64,000 nt of DNA from Iris pallida. Lineage: Eukaryota > Streptophyta > Magnoliopsida > Asparagales > Iridaceae. A program made the translations under genes and the position numbers. Positions 1 to 8,764 of the stretch are shown here, one piece after another. Below the pieces are notes generated by a model. It worked only from the letters and a program-made list of their open reading frames with translations. It was not told where the DNA came from and made no database searches. Each line of letters starts with the position of its first letter. The first letter of the stretch is position 1. The stretch covers positions 44,451,466 to 44,515,465 of the forward strand of contig JANAVB010005597.1 of assembly GCA_029216955.1 (NCBI GenBank), written 5' to 3'.

Positions 1-1
1 T

Positions 2-1255
2 CGTATGCTTTGTGCATTTGCTTGCTTTAATGACTTTAAGCTATTTCAAATGGATGTTAAGAGTGCTTTTCTTAATGGTATTATTAAGGAGGAAGTTTAT
101 GTTAAACAACCTCCCGGTTTTGAAGACTTTCAATTTCCTAACCACGTTTTCAAACTCCATAAAGCCCTTTATGGCCTCAAACAAGCTCCACGTGCTTGGT
201 ATGAGCGTCTTAGCTCTTTTCTTGTCTCTCACAATTTTTCAAAGGGAAAAGTTGACACCACACTTTTTATTAAATCCCATGATGGGACTCTCTTATTGGT
301 TCAAATTTATGTTGATGATATTATTTTTGGTTCTACTAACAACACACTTTGTGTAGAATTTGCCAAAGTCATGCAGGAAGAGTTTGAAATGAGTATGATG
401 GGTGAACTCTCCTTCTTCTTGGGGTTACAAATCAAGCAAGGACCTAAAGGAACCTTCATCAATCAAGCAAAATATACAAGGGACCTCCTCAAGCGTTTCG
501 ACCTTGACTCATCCAAATCAATGAGAACCCCTATGGCTACAACGACCAAGCTTGACAATGATGAAGATGGCACATCGGTCGACATTCGTAAGTATAGAGG
601 TATGATCGGTAGCTTACTTTATTTAACTGCTAGCCGTCCGGATATCATGTTTAGTGTTTGCTTGTGTACACGATATCAAGCTAATCCAAAGGAATCTCAT
701 TTGACTGTCGTTAAGCGCATTTTTCGTTATCTCAAAGGCACCATTAACATGGGTCTTTGGTATCCGAAATCCTCATCCTTTGAGCTTCACGGCTTTTCGG
801 ATGCGGATTTTGCCGGATGCAAGCTTGACCGAAAAAGCACTAGTGGCACATGTCAATTCCTCGGGAAGTCCTTGGTATCGTGGTTTAGTAAGAAGCAAAA
901 CTCTGTCGCTCTTTCAACCACTGAAGCAGAATACATAGCGGCAGGGTGTTGTTGTGCACAAATTCTTTGGATGACACAAACACTAGTAGATTATGGTATT
1001 TCTTCTCATTGCATTCCTATTAAATGTGATAATACTAGCTCCATTAATCTCACGAAAAACCCGATTTGTCACTCTTGCACCAAGCACATAGAGATAAGAC
1101 ATCACTTTCTTCGAGATCATCAGCTCAAAGGTGATGTTTGTCTTGAATTTATTGACACCACTCATCAACTTGCTGATATTTTCACCAAACCCCTTTCTGA
1201 AGATCGATTCACTTTCATTTGCGGCGAACTCGGTCTCCTTCATCTCTCTGATTGA
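2..1255 (+). CDS. pol: Sirevirus pol C-terminus: reverse transcriptase and RNase H (partial)
   Basis: The frame is open from the window edge to a TGA at 1253-1255, about 417 codons. The visible part starts inside the reverse transcriptase, with the motifs MDVKSAFLNG, YGLKQAPRAWYE and the catalytic YVDDIIFGS (about residue 105). The connection domain YRGMIGSLLYL follows, then the copia RNase H with DADFAG, STTEAEYIAAG and the terminal HIEIRHHFLRDH and ADIFTKPL motifs. No stop or frameshift interrupts it. The protein would copy element RNA into cDNA inside cytoplasmic particles. Gag, protease and integrase lie outside the window to the left. The first ATG at position 5 is internal and is not a real start. 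Confidence 0.93.
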   Translation, partial: RMLCAFACFNDFKLFQMDVKSAFLNGIIKEEVYVKQPPGFEDFQFPNHVFKLHKALYGLKQAPRAWYERLSSFLVSHNFSKGKVDTTLFIKSHDGTLLLVQIYVDDIIFGSTNNTLCVEFAKVMQEEFEMSMMGELSFFLGLQIKQGPKGTFINQAKYTRDLLKRFDLDSSKSMRTPMATTTKLDNDEDGTSVDIRKYRGMIGSLLYLTASRPDIMFSVCLCTRYQANPKESHLTVVKRIFRYLKGTINMGLWYPKSSSFELHGFSDADFAGCKLDRKSTSGTCQFLGKSLVSWFSKKQNSVALSTTEAEYIAAGCCCAQILWMTQTLVDYGISSHCIPIKCDNTSSINLTKNPICHSCTKHIEIRHHFLRDHQLKGDVCLEFIDTTHQLADIFTKPLSEDRFTFICGELGLLHLSD

Positions 1256-1708
1256 GTTTTTTTTCTGCTTTATCGAATTTTTCGTAGGAATTTCGCAAAT
1301 ATCCGTCGGATAATCCGTTCATTTCCAGCAAGTTTCCCTGGACTAGTTCGAAAAATCCGCCGGACTATCGCGGAACTCCGCCGGATCTTCCGCATTTATT
1401 GCCCTCCGTAATTTCCGGCTGCAAACGGCTACCCTATTAATGGGACATGACTTTTCACCTACCCTCTTTATTGTCCATCAGTACTTTATCCGGATCTTCC
1501 GTCGGAAAACCGGTATAATCCGCCGGATTTTTCGACTTTCGGGCACAGGCGCGAAATCCGAAGCGCCACGCGCCTCTCCGTCCGTTCATTTCCCCTCTCT
1601 ATCCGTTCCAAACCATTATGACTCTTCATTACACCCCTCTACTCTCTATAAACTACTTCCTCTCTCTCCTTTTCACCACCATCCACACTTTCATCCCTCT
1701 CCTCCTCC
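1256..1708 (+). promoter_or_regulatory. spacer upstream of ORF3 with palindromes and a TATA box
   Basis: This stretch between pol and the third ORF is rich in ATCCG/CGGAT half-sites, for example gtcggataatccg near 1307, gccggatcttccg near 1381 and ataatccgccggatt near 1517. The same words build the hairpin array in this element's own 3' LTR (3545-4035). A TATA-like tataaac lies at 1647-1653, about 60 bp before the ORF3 ATG, and is followed by a pyrimidine-rich leader. I infer a separate promoter for ORF3. A splice acceptor for an env-like spliced transcript is the alternative. Confidence 0.5.
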
Positions 1709-2947
1709 ATGGCCTTTCACACAAAGCGTCAGCGCCATGATGGCAGTTCCTCCTCCGCCCAGCCTCCTTCCGTTGCCCTCTTCGTCCCTCAACCGTCTCA
1801 AGGCCACAATCCAGCCATTTTCAAGTCGGCCTCTCACTCCCGGGAGTGGTTCTCCTTCTTTCACAAGGCTCCCATCTGCGTCGGCAAACCCATTTCCTGG
1901 ATCAATTTTAAAGACCATCGTGATCACTTCCGTTTCGCCCGCATCGATCAACTCCTCGAGCGTCAGGTCAACTTTTATCCCCATGCCATCCGCATGTTCT
2001 ATTGCAACCTCGTTCCCGCTAAAGAAGGCCCTGAGTTCGAGACCAAGGTTGGAGGCGTTAAGTTCACCGTCACAGCCGCTTCTTTGGCTTCCATCCTAGG
2101 TCTTGATGAACGAAATGTATATCGCTCCCTTCCGGCCACCATTGACCACATCTCTTTCTCGTCTGACATGTCTTATGAGGAGTTCCTCTTCAACATCTGT
2201 GGCGGCTCACTTGTTCAACGCCCGGACGACAAGGATCTGAGTCCCTTCTTCCATGACATGCATCGTATCCTCTGCCACACTCTGACCCCCAAGTCCGGGA
2301 ACATGGACAGCCTGACTTCTGAGGAGCTCATCTGCATGTACTATCTAGTCTCCCGGCAGCCCTTCTCTCTGGCCAAATCTATCATTTACACCATGATGCT
2401 CATCCGGGACTCTCTCCATCTTTCCCTGCTATTTGGCATGTACATCACCATGATCCTTGAGGCCAATGGGGTGGACCTCACTCACTGTCCGGTTGGTGAT
2501 CCTAAGCCTACCCCTCTTGCCAAATCAAAGGCAAGGGCTCGTGCGGCTCCTGTTGTTGCTCCCGCTCCTGCTGCTGTCGCTGGTGGTCCTACCTCTTCTC
2601 CGGCATCCCTTCTCACTCCTGATGTCCGACGGTACATTGATCGTAAGTTTGCCGATCTCTCTCTCTCTACCCATGAGCGCCTTCAGGCTAACACTCGGGG
2701 ACTCGGCACCCTCATCCACCATGGCTTCATGGATCAGGCCTATTATATTCAGCGGATGTTCGAGGAGCACACTCCCTATCTCAATCCCAACGCCCCTCAT
2801 CCTGATTATCCGGGCCCGCGGTTCACTGATCCCAATGTTTATGGCTTCATGTACCCGGATGGAGTCGACCCCTATGGCGCTTTTACCTCCGCCGTCGGGG
2901 ACGATGAAGATCAGGAGGCGGGACCCTCTGGTGCACCGGACAGTTGA
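1709..2947 (+). CDS. Sirevirus ORF3, putative plant transposon protein domain
   Basis: The ORF has 412 codons and starts at an ATG with good context (ctccatggc). Its first third resembles the plant 'putative transposon protein' domain (Transposase_32 type, often annotated envelope-like). The cues are a REWFSFF block, the RMFYCNL motif, a SILGL block and a PFFHDMHRILCHTLTPKSG block. An Ala/Pro-rich linker follows (about residues 270-300), then a tail ending in acidic and Gly/Pro/Ser residues. I see no signal peptide and no clear membrane segment, which argues against a classic envelope. A diverged homologue sits at the same place in Sirevirus 2 (12540-13793). Its codons are GC-rich while pol is AT-rich. 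The function is unknown; recognition is from family memory only. Confidence 0.72.
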   Translation: MAFHTKRQRHDGSSSSAQPPSVALFVPQPSQGHNPAIFKSASHSREWFSFFHKAPICVGKPISWINFKDHRDHFRFARIDQLLERQVNFYPHAIRMFYCNLVPAKEGPEFETKVGGVKFTVTAASLASILGLDERNVYRSLPATIDHISFSSDMSYEEFLFNICGGSLVQRPDDKDLSPFFHDMHRILCHTLTPKSGNMDSLTSEELICMYYLVSRQPFSLAKSIIYTMMLIRDSLHLSLLFGMYITMILEANGVDLTHCPVGDPKPTPLAKSKARARAAPVVAPAPAAVAGGPTSSPASLLTPDVRRYIDRKFADLSLSTHERLQANTRGLGTLIHHGFMDQAYYIQRMFEEHTPYLNPNAPHPDYPGPRFTDPNVYGFMYPDGVDPYGAFTSAVGDDEDQEAGPSGAPDS

Positions 2948-3262
2948 TGGGTGGTGGTTGATAGTTCGTTTTATCTTGTGTGGTCCTTCGGGGACTTTGT
3001 TAGTATGTTTTAATTATGTTTACTGTTTGTTTTGGTGTGGTCCTTTACGGACTTTTCAGTTCTGACTTGTGTTTGGGCTTTGACAGCCTCCTTATTGTAC
3101 CCATGTTTTAAAATTTCAATGAATGCATTCTACTTCTTACTTTACTGCTCTTAGTTCTCTACCATCTTGATTAAATGACAAAGGGGAAGAAATCATAGTG
3201 AGGGGGAGAGCTGTAATTACGGGGGAGCTTCTTTTTTTGTCAATTATCAAAATGGAGGAGTT
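2948..3262 (+). other. Sirevirus 1 3' untranslated region with polypurine tracts
   Basis: There is no gene here. Purine-rich blocks occur at about 3180-3232 (aaaggggaagaaa, gagggggagagct, acgggggagctt), and the final tract aaaatggaggag directly precedes the LTR at 3263. Several polypurine-tract-like copies before the 3' LTR are a known Sirevirus trait. Sirevirus 2 shows the same acgggggagct word. Confidence 0.6.
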
Positions 3263-4549
3263 TGTTGGCACATCTATTTTGATACATTGATCACATTAAC
3301 CCCTGTATCTCTTTTAGTCTCTGCTTTTCACAGGCACTTGCGTTCTTACATTTCTCCAGTATCAAGATGACGTTTTACTACAAGGACGTTGGAGTAAACA
3401 ATGCAAAACCCTGCTTAAAAGTCTACATAGAAGATGGCGGTTCCTGCTCTTTAAAAGTCTGTATTCTACTAGGAATCCATGTACGTACTTTGCTAAGATG
3501 ACATTTATAAAGATAGAAATGGTGAAGAAGTCATTCAGAGGAGAAGGAAAATCCGACAGATTTCCGGATAAATCTGCCGGATTATCCGACCTCTCACAGC
3601 AAGTATGTGAGGAGAAGTTCGGATAATCCGACGGAAATCCGCGAAAATCCGACGGATCATCCGAACCCCTCACAGCAAGTATGTGAGGAAAAGTTCGGAT
3701 AATTCGACGGAAAACCGCGGAAATCCGACGGATCATCCGAAACCCTCACAGCAAGTATGTGAGGAGAAGTTCGGATAATCCGACGGAAATCCGCGGAAAT
3801 CCGGCAGATCATCCGAACCCCTCACAGCAAGTTTGTGAGACCACAGTTCGGATCATCCGCCGGATTTCGAAATCCGACGGATAATCCGCCTGACCTTTTT
3901 GCAACTTGAAATTCAAATCCAACGGCATCTGACAGATGCATTTAATGCATCCAACGGCTCTTTTTATGACCGTTACTGTTGAACGGATAATCCAACGGAT
4001 TTCTGCGGAAATCCGGCGGATAATCCGCTCGACGGCTGTATTGCCTTTATGATGTTGGATTTGTATAAAAGAGGCTTTGTCTCTCCTCTTAAAAGCTATC
4101 TCTTCCAAGCTTTAAATTTTCTCAACTACCAAAGAGCTTCACCATTACTACTCTACCTAATCTTCAATTATCATCCAACCCAAAGTGCTAGAGTGTCTCA
4201 AGAGCTTTTACTTTCGATCTTCAAGTGTTTAGAAGATCAAAGCATTCTTTCCTTTTCTTTGAAGTTGGCGAGCCTTCGTAAGAAAACTCGTGTGTAGAAG
4301 TTGGCGAGTTCTTCGGATCCAAACTCGTGTTGAAGTTGGCGAGTTCTTCGGATCCAAACTCGTGTGTACTATTTGCATAATAGTGGATTAAAGCCGGAGA
4401 GAGTTCCGGGACTGGATTGCCTCAAAAGAGGATACCAGGATACATCCTTGTTTTGATCTTTCTACTCTTCACTCTTAAATTGTTTTTATTGCATCATCTG
4501 TTATAGTTTATTTTTATTTCCCTATTCACCCCCCCTCTAGGGTTCTACA
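3263..4549 (+). repeat. Sirevirus 1 3' LTR
   Basis: The LTR starts tgttggcac directly after a polypurine tract and ends ccctctagggttctaca, giving TG...CA ends and 1287 bp. The closing ccctctag-g-gtt word matches the end of the Sirevirus 2 LTR. A TATA box (tataaaa, 4074-4080) sits downstream of a large array of inverted repeats. The tcttcggatccaaactcgtgt word is repeated near 4302-4365. The paired 5' LTR is off-window. Confidence 0.85.
3545..4035 (+). repeat. 76-bp hairpin tandem array in Sirevirus 1 LTR
   Basis: About three and a half copies of a 76-bp unit lie upstream of the LTR TATA box. Each unit joins two inverted repeats: cctcac/gtgagg around a 9-base loop (near 3593, 3669, 3744 and 3820), and ttcggataatccg paired with cggatcatccgaa around an inner ccgcgg core. 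Simpler ATCCG/CGGAT palindromes continue to about 4035. The position suggests an enhancer. Confidence 0.8.
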
Positions 4550-5257
4550 TACGACACGTCCCGACTCCATGCGACACCTTTTGTCCTTGTTTGGTTGTAA
4601 GGGTGCCATATGGGTTCGAGGATGTTGCGCCATCCTATAATAGTAGCATAAGTATTACTATTATCAATCATTCTATTTAACTGGGTTTTTAAATCTTAAC
4701 TCTTGTGCCCCTTTGGCGGTACTTGCTATTCGGGGCTGACCCCGCTGGTTTTGTTTGGCCAGATCTCGTAGCAGAGCCAGAGGACACTATCTTCCTCCAT
4801 GACATCCATGGTGCATACTAGGAGCATGGCAGTTCGGGAACTCGAGTGGGTTTCTTCTCCACCACTCTTGCTTATACTTTTGCAGCGTTTAGCCACCGGC
4901 ACCTGTTAGCCGGATTACTCGATATTTTGGTGTCAGTACATAATTGTAATTAAACAGACTGCAGCTGTGTATAATTTTGTACTCCTGACTCTCTGAGATA
5001 GCTAAATTATAAAGCTAGTCTCTCATGACCATTTTGATGAAGCGTCGGGGACGCCTTACTGCTTTATCTTTAATGTTCATTTAATTGCTGATGTGATTTG
5101 ATTGATTGAGACATAGAACTCTGTGAGACCATAGGAGACATGATTGTAGCATGTACCCCCTAGTCTCTCGACAGCCACGATCGCCGTATGACGTTACGTA
5201 CCTCATATGGAGTAGCTGGCCTAGTCCGTCTCCGTATTTCGGTACTGGGGCGTGACA
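4550..5257 (+). repeat. 3' end of a Gypsy LTR, cut by Sirevirus 1
   Basis: These 708 bp end in ctggggcgtgaca, like the solo LTR at 50533-53341. They share blocks with it such as gctgaccccgctggttttg, tggccagat and actcgagtgggttt. The reverse complement of the Gypsy LTRs at 15335-17927 and 23120-25860 is also similar. The sequence tttta at 5258-5262 is the presumed right target duplication. The LTR's first part would lie left of Sirevirus 1, outside the window, so I cannot tell whether it was a solo LTR or a whole element. There is no gene in it. Confidence 0.75.
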
Positions 5258-5262
5258 TTTTA

Positions 5263-5492
5263 CAAAGGCAATGGAAGACGAACACAGACATGAGTGGATG
5301 GAGGCTATACAGGAGGAGATGAGTTCCTTACACGCCAATTCCACTTATGAGCTGGTGCGGTTGCCAAAGGACAAGAAGGCTTTGAGGAATCGATGGGTGT
5401 TTAGAGTGAAGCAGACAGATGATGCTACTCGCCCTCGATACAAAGCGAGGCTGGTAGTTAAAGGCTACGGTCAGCGGAAAGGCGTAGATTAT
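5263..5492 (+). pseudogene. pol: Copia A reverse transcriptase, N-terminal piece
   Basis: About 76 codons of the reverse transcriptase start are present, with EWMEAIQEEM, the palm entry RWVFRVK and YKARLVVKGY. The piece stops at the Gypsy insertion after GVDY. It begins at the right edge of an inserted Gypsy LTR, so there is no native start. It pairs with the fragment at 25861-27185. Confidence 0.88.
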
Positions 5493-5667
5493 TGTCACGC
5501 CCCAGAACCAGAATACTGGAGAGCAGGGAAATGACTCAGCCAGCTACGTACTACGGGTAGATGAATACCGTATAATACGATCAATGCTGTCTAAAAGACA
5601 AGGGGGTGCATACTACATAAAAGTCTCGCTATGGTCACTTCACATCTATTGTCTCAATCATTCAAAC
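5493..5667 (-). repeat. Gypsy 3' LTR, first 175 bp in plus-strand order
   Basis: The piece begins tgtcacgcccc and matches 23120-23294 almost base for base. The LTR breaks off at cattcaaac, where Sirevirus 2 entered, and resumes at 15335 with aagaag. The caaac at 5663-5667 is repeated at 15330-15334. Confidence 0.93.
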
Positions 5668-6613
5668 TGTTGACACAAAGTCACAGTCAACCAAATATTG
5701 ACTATATTGACTAAATAATATCTGTATTAATTCAATACGACACACGACGTCTGCATAACAGTTCAAGACAGACGACAGCTCAGTCTCCGGCTCTCAGTGT
5801 ATTTTCGAGTCTGTATTTATATTTTCATTGAGTCTAGACTTGTGTACTCTGAGTCTTGCTGAGCTCTTGACACTTAGTCTACAGCCTACCCAAAATCCCA
5901 AGCTCCACTAAACCAAACACTGCCCAAAAATCTCCTTAGAACCACTCTGTGCTCTGGAGACAGAGTTCGGGCCGAACTCTGCCTCCACACAGAGTTCGGG
6001 CCGAACTCTGTCCCCTAGAAATCAGGAACCCTAATTTTAGGGTTAGCTGGTTGCTAGTTGTCCAACGGCCAAATTTTTGAATTTTCCTACCCGAATTCTG
6101 GCCGAATTATGCCTATAAAAACACTATAAATAGGGCATGAATTCTCTCATTCTAATCCATCCAATCTTCTTTTCTCTTCTCTCTTATAAGCTCAAGTAAG
6201 CCATACCTTTCCCATCTACTAGCCACAAGCCTCCTAAGTGTCGAGTGCTCAGCATCTCTCAGTTAGGATTCTTGTGCAAGAGTCGAAGAAGTCGCTTGGA
6301 CAATTCCAAGCAAATCGCCACTGCGATCATCTGTTAGAAGTTGACGTGCTCTTCTGAAGAAAAGGCACGAGTTGTAAACTACTATTTCACAAATAGTAGA
6401 TTTAATCCTGAGCTAGAGTTCTCAGGCCTGGACTAGTCCTCCACGAGGGAAACCAGGTTAAAATCGCTGTGTTTGCGTATGCTCTTCTGCTCTTCATTTA
6501 TTTTCCGCACTTTACTCTGATTATTTATTGTTGGTGAAAGAGTTATTTTTAATTGGATATTTTTCTATATAAACTCTATTCACCCCCCTCTAGAGTTGCC
6601 AAACTGTTCTTCA
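5668..6613 (+). repeat. Sirevirus 2 5' LTR
   Basis: The 946-bp LTR opens tgttgacac and closes ctagagttgcc...ttcttca. It holds two copies of the palindrome agagttcgggccgaactct (about 5962-5980 and 5991-6009). TATA boxes follow at 6114-6120 and 6125-6132 (tataaata), so transcription probably starts near 6155-6165. Confidence 0.95.
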
Positions 6614-6631
6614 ATTGGTATCAGAGCTCTG
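6614..6631 (+). other. primer binding site, tRNA-Met type
   Basis: The word ttggtatcagagctctg begins two bases after the LTR end. It is complementary to the 3' end of initiator tRNA-Met, the usual copia primer for minus-strand cDNA synthesis. Confidence 0.92.
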
Positions 6632-6668
6632 TTCTCTTTTTAAGGACTAACATCCTAAGAGCTGATCC

Positions 6669-8708
6669 ATGGCAACCACACAATCCTTGATTTCCAATCA
6701 TGGTGAAGGTCAGTCCACTCATAGGCCTCCCCTATTTGATGGAACTAACTATACATATTGGAAAACAAGGATGAGCTTCTATCTTAAGTCTCTAGACTTT
6801 GACCTGTGGACTGTCGTCACTGACGGTTACAAAAAGCCCGTCAGGATAGTTGTCGATGGTGACCTCATTGAGAAACCACACGACAAATATTCTGTCGAGG
6901 AGAAGAAACAGGCAAGTCTAGATGCTAGGGCTATTAATGCTTTATTCTGTGCTATAGACATGAATGAATTCAACAGGGTCTCCACATGCACCACTGCTCA
7001 TGAAGTATGGAGACTTCTAGAAGTGACGCATGAGGGAACCACACAAGTCAAGGAATCTAAAATAAGCTGTCTCACTCAAGAATACGAAGCCTTCAAGATG
7101 AAGCCAAATGAGACGATCACTCAAATGTTTACAAGATTCCTCGACATCATCAATCCTCTATCCTCGCTTGGTAAGCAGTACTCAAACCATGAGAAGATTC
7201 GTAAGTTACTCAGAGGGTTGCCAAAGATTTGGAACCCTAAGATGACGGCCATCATAGAAGGAAACGATCTCATATCAATGTCAATGGAGACCTTGATGGG
7301 TAAGCTCATGACTCACGAGCTTGACCTCAAGGACTTCGAAGAGCCTGCTCCGAAGACCAGGGAGATCGCACTCAAAGCTCATCGACGAAGGGCTGATCAC
7401 GATGAGACCGAAGACGATAACTCGGATGATGAAGACCAAGCTCTCATGGTTCGCAACTTCAGAAAATTCTTTCGCTTCAATCGAAGGAAGAAGGATTCAC
7501 AAGAAGATGATGAAGAAGAGCCAACCTGTTACGGTTGCAAGAAGACTGGACATGTCCGAAAAGACTGCCCATTCTTGAAGAAGAGCAACCGCTATGAGAA
7601 GCCATACAAAAAGAACTCATCAAAGAAATATGCCAACACAGGAATTTGGCATGAAAGTGAAGCGAGTGATTCCGAGGAAGAAAAAGGCTCTCCTCAAGAT
7701 ACAGCAAATGTGTGCCTAATGGCAACTTCCAACAAGGTATCTAGCGAAACTCTAGATGACTTCTCTTTTGATGAACTTGGCGATGCTTTCACTGATTTAC
7801 TCGATGATCACAAAAAGGTCATCGGTAAATACAAACATGCCAAGGACAAAATCAAAAGTCTTGAAGATGAGATACAAAGAATTTCCTTACTCCTTGATAA
7901 TGTTAGAAACACGACACCCACTAATGACCCTGATGAAGTATCCAAGCTTAAATTAAGCTTACATGATGCTGAAGCACGTATTGAGCAACAAACTCAAGAA
8001 ATCACTACACTCAACACGTTGCTGGCTGAAAAAAAGAGTAGACACAAGATTTCAATGACTAAGATATATGGCTTAAATATTAAGGTTGATGAACTGCAAG
8101 CTGTTTCTAAAAGATTAGAAACCAAATTGGGTAAACAGGTTGTTCAACCTCAAACCCAATCACATGGGCACAACACCACTCATGCTAGTCAACCACGTCA
8201 TTCTCATGCAGCACATAACCATGCATTTATATACACAAACTTTCACAAACCACGTGCACGTAAGAATAATTCTCACTCAGTACACAATCATCATGCACAA
8301 AGACACAATCAACATCACTCCACACATAGGAATCATCATGCCATGCCATATAGACAAGATCATCATGCAATGCCATATAGACAAGATCATCATATGCCAT
8401 ATAGACAAAATTATCATGCCATGCCATATAGACAATATCAGCATGTCACACATCATAGACAATACCATCATGATATGCCTCATAGACACCATCACCATGC
8501 CACTCATTCTGTGCATAATCATCATCACCATGCTAACTCTTCACATCATGACCATCCTCATCCTGTTGCTTATAGATATTATTCTCATGCTCCTAGTATA
8601 AATAAGAATGCTATCTGTACTTACTATGGATTACATGGACACATCTCACCACAGTGCAAATTTAGAAGACTTGTAGATAAAAAGATATACTTGGTTTCCA
8701 AAGACTAA
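6669..8708 (+). CDS. gag: Sirevirus gag with coiled coil and His-rich repeat tail
   Basis: The ORF has 679 codons, starting at an ATG 38 bp after the primer site. Residues 15-240 are the copia gag domain (FDGTNYTYWKTRM near the start). An acidic stretch follows, then a CCHC zinc knuckle, CYGCKKTGHVRKDC, near residue 288. Residues about 375-490 are a heptad-rich likely coiled coil, a known Sirevirus gag trait. Residues about 495-643 hold 44 histidines, including four to five tandem MPYRQ-DHHA units. A second knuckle-like motif, CTYYGLHGHISPQC, follows near residue 648 with Tyr at an expected Cys. The product packages element RNA in cytoplasmic particles. The frame closes at TAA 8706-8708 and pol resumes in another frame. 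Confidence 0.9.
   Translation: MATTQSLISNHGEGQSTHRPPLFDGTNYTYWKTRMSFYLKSLDFDLWTVVTDGYKKPVRIVVDGDLIEKPHDKYSVEEKKQASLDARAINALFCAIDMNEFNRVSTCTTAHEVWRLLEVTHEGTTQVKESKISCLTQEYEAFKMKPNETITQMFTRFLDIINPLSSLGKQYSNHEKIRKLLRGLPKIWNPKMTAIIEGNDLISMSMETLMGKLMTHELDLKDFEEPAPKTREIALKAHRRRADHDETEDDNSDDEDQALMVRNFRKFFRFNRRKKDSQEDDEEEPTCYGCKKTGHVRKDCPFLKKSNRYEKPYKKNSSKKYANTGIWHESEASDSEEEKGSPQDTANVCLMATSNKVSSETLDDFSFDELGDAFTDLLDDHKKVIGKYKHAKDKIKSLEDEIQRISLLLDNVRNTTPTNDPDEVSKLKLSLHDAEARIEQQTQEITTLNTLLAEKKSRHKISMTKIYGLNIKVDELQAVSKRLETKLGKQVVQPQTQSHGHNTTHASQPRHSHAAHNHAFIYTNFHKPRARKNNSHSVHNHHAQRHNQHHSTHRNHHAMPYRQDHHAMPYRQDHHMPYRQNYHAMPYRQYQHVTHHRQYHHDMPHRHHHHATHSVHNHHHHANSSHHDHPHPVAYRYYSHAPSINKNAICTYYGLHGHISPQCKFRRLVDKKIYLVSKD
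8155..8600 (+). repeat. His-rich 27-bp repeat tract in gag
   Basis: Inside gag, a 27-bp unit encoding roughly H-H-A-M-P-Y-R-Q-D repeats from about 8330 to 8440. It degenerates on both sides into CAT/CAC-rich sequence coding for runs of histidine. About 30% of the residues over this span are histidine. Confidence 0.85.
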
Positions 8709-8764
8709 CTTTTCAGGACCCTCAAGAACTCGGGTACCAAAGGTCACATCTACTCTTGATGTAG

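Larger units (their letters stand above)
1..4549 (+). mobile_element. Sirevirus 1 (Ty1/copia), 5' end outside the window
   Basis: This is the 3' part of a Ty1/copia element of the Sirevirus type. In order it holds the end of pol, a spacer, a third ORF, a purine-rich tail and a 3' LTR. The lineage call rests on close resemblance of its RT/RNase H to Sirevirus 2 at 5668-15329 and on the same extra ORF after pol. The element is on the plus strand. It lies inside a Gypsy LTR whose remaining 3' part follows at 4550. The five bases after it (tacga, 4550-4554) are the presumed target duplication, but its partner is off the left edge. All coding sequence visible here is open, so it looks younger than most of its neighbours. 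Confidence 0.88.

Noticed and set aside
1440..2099. 219-codon ORF overlapping the start of ORF3
   Set aside because: It is a shadow frame. The frame starting at 1709 has domain similarity and a homologue in Sirevirus 2.
1709..2947. ORF3 as a true viral envelope glycoprotein
   Set aside because: No signal peptide, no clear transmembrane anchor and no cysteine pattern is visible. The envelope-like label is kept only as an alternative name.
8277..8531. Met-rich minus-strand ORF opposite gag
   Set aside because: It is the antisense of the CAT/CAC histidine codons of gag, which read as ATG on the other strand.
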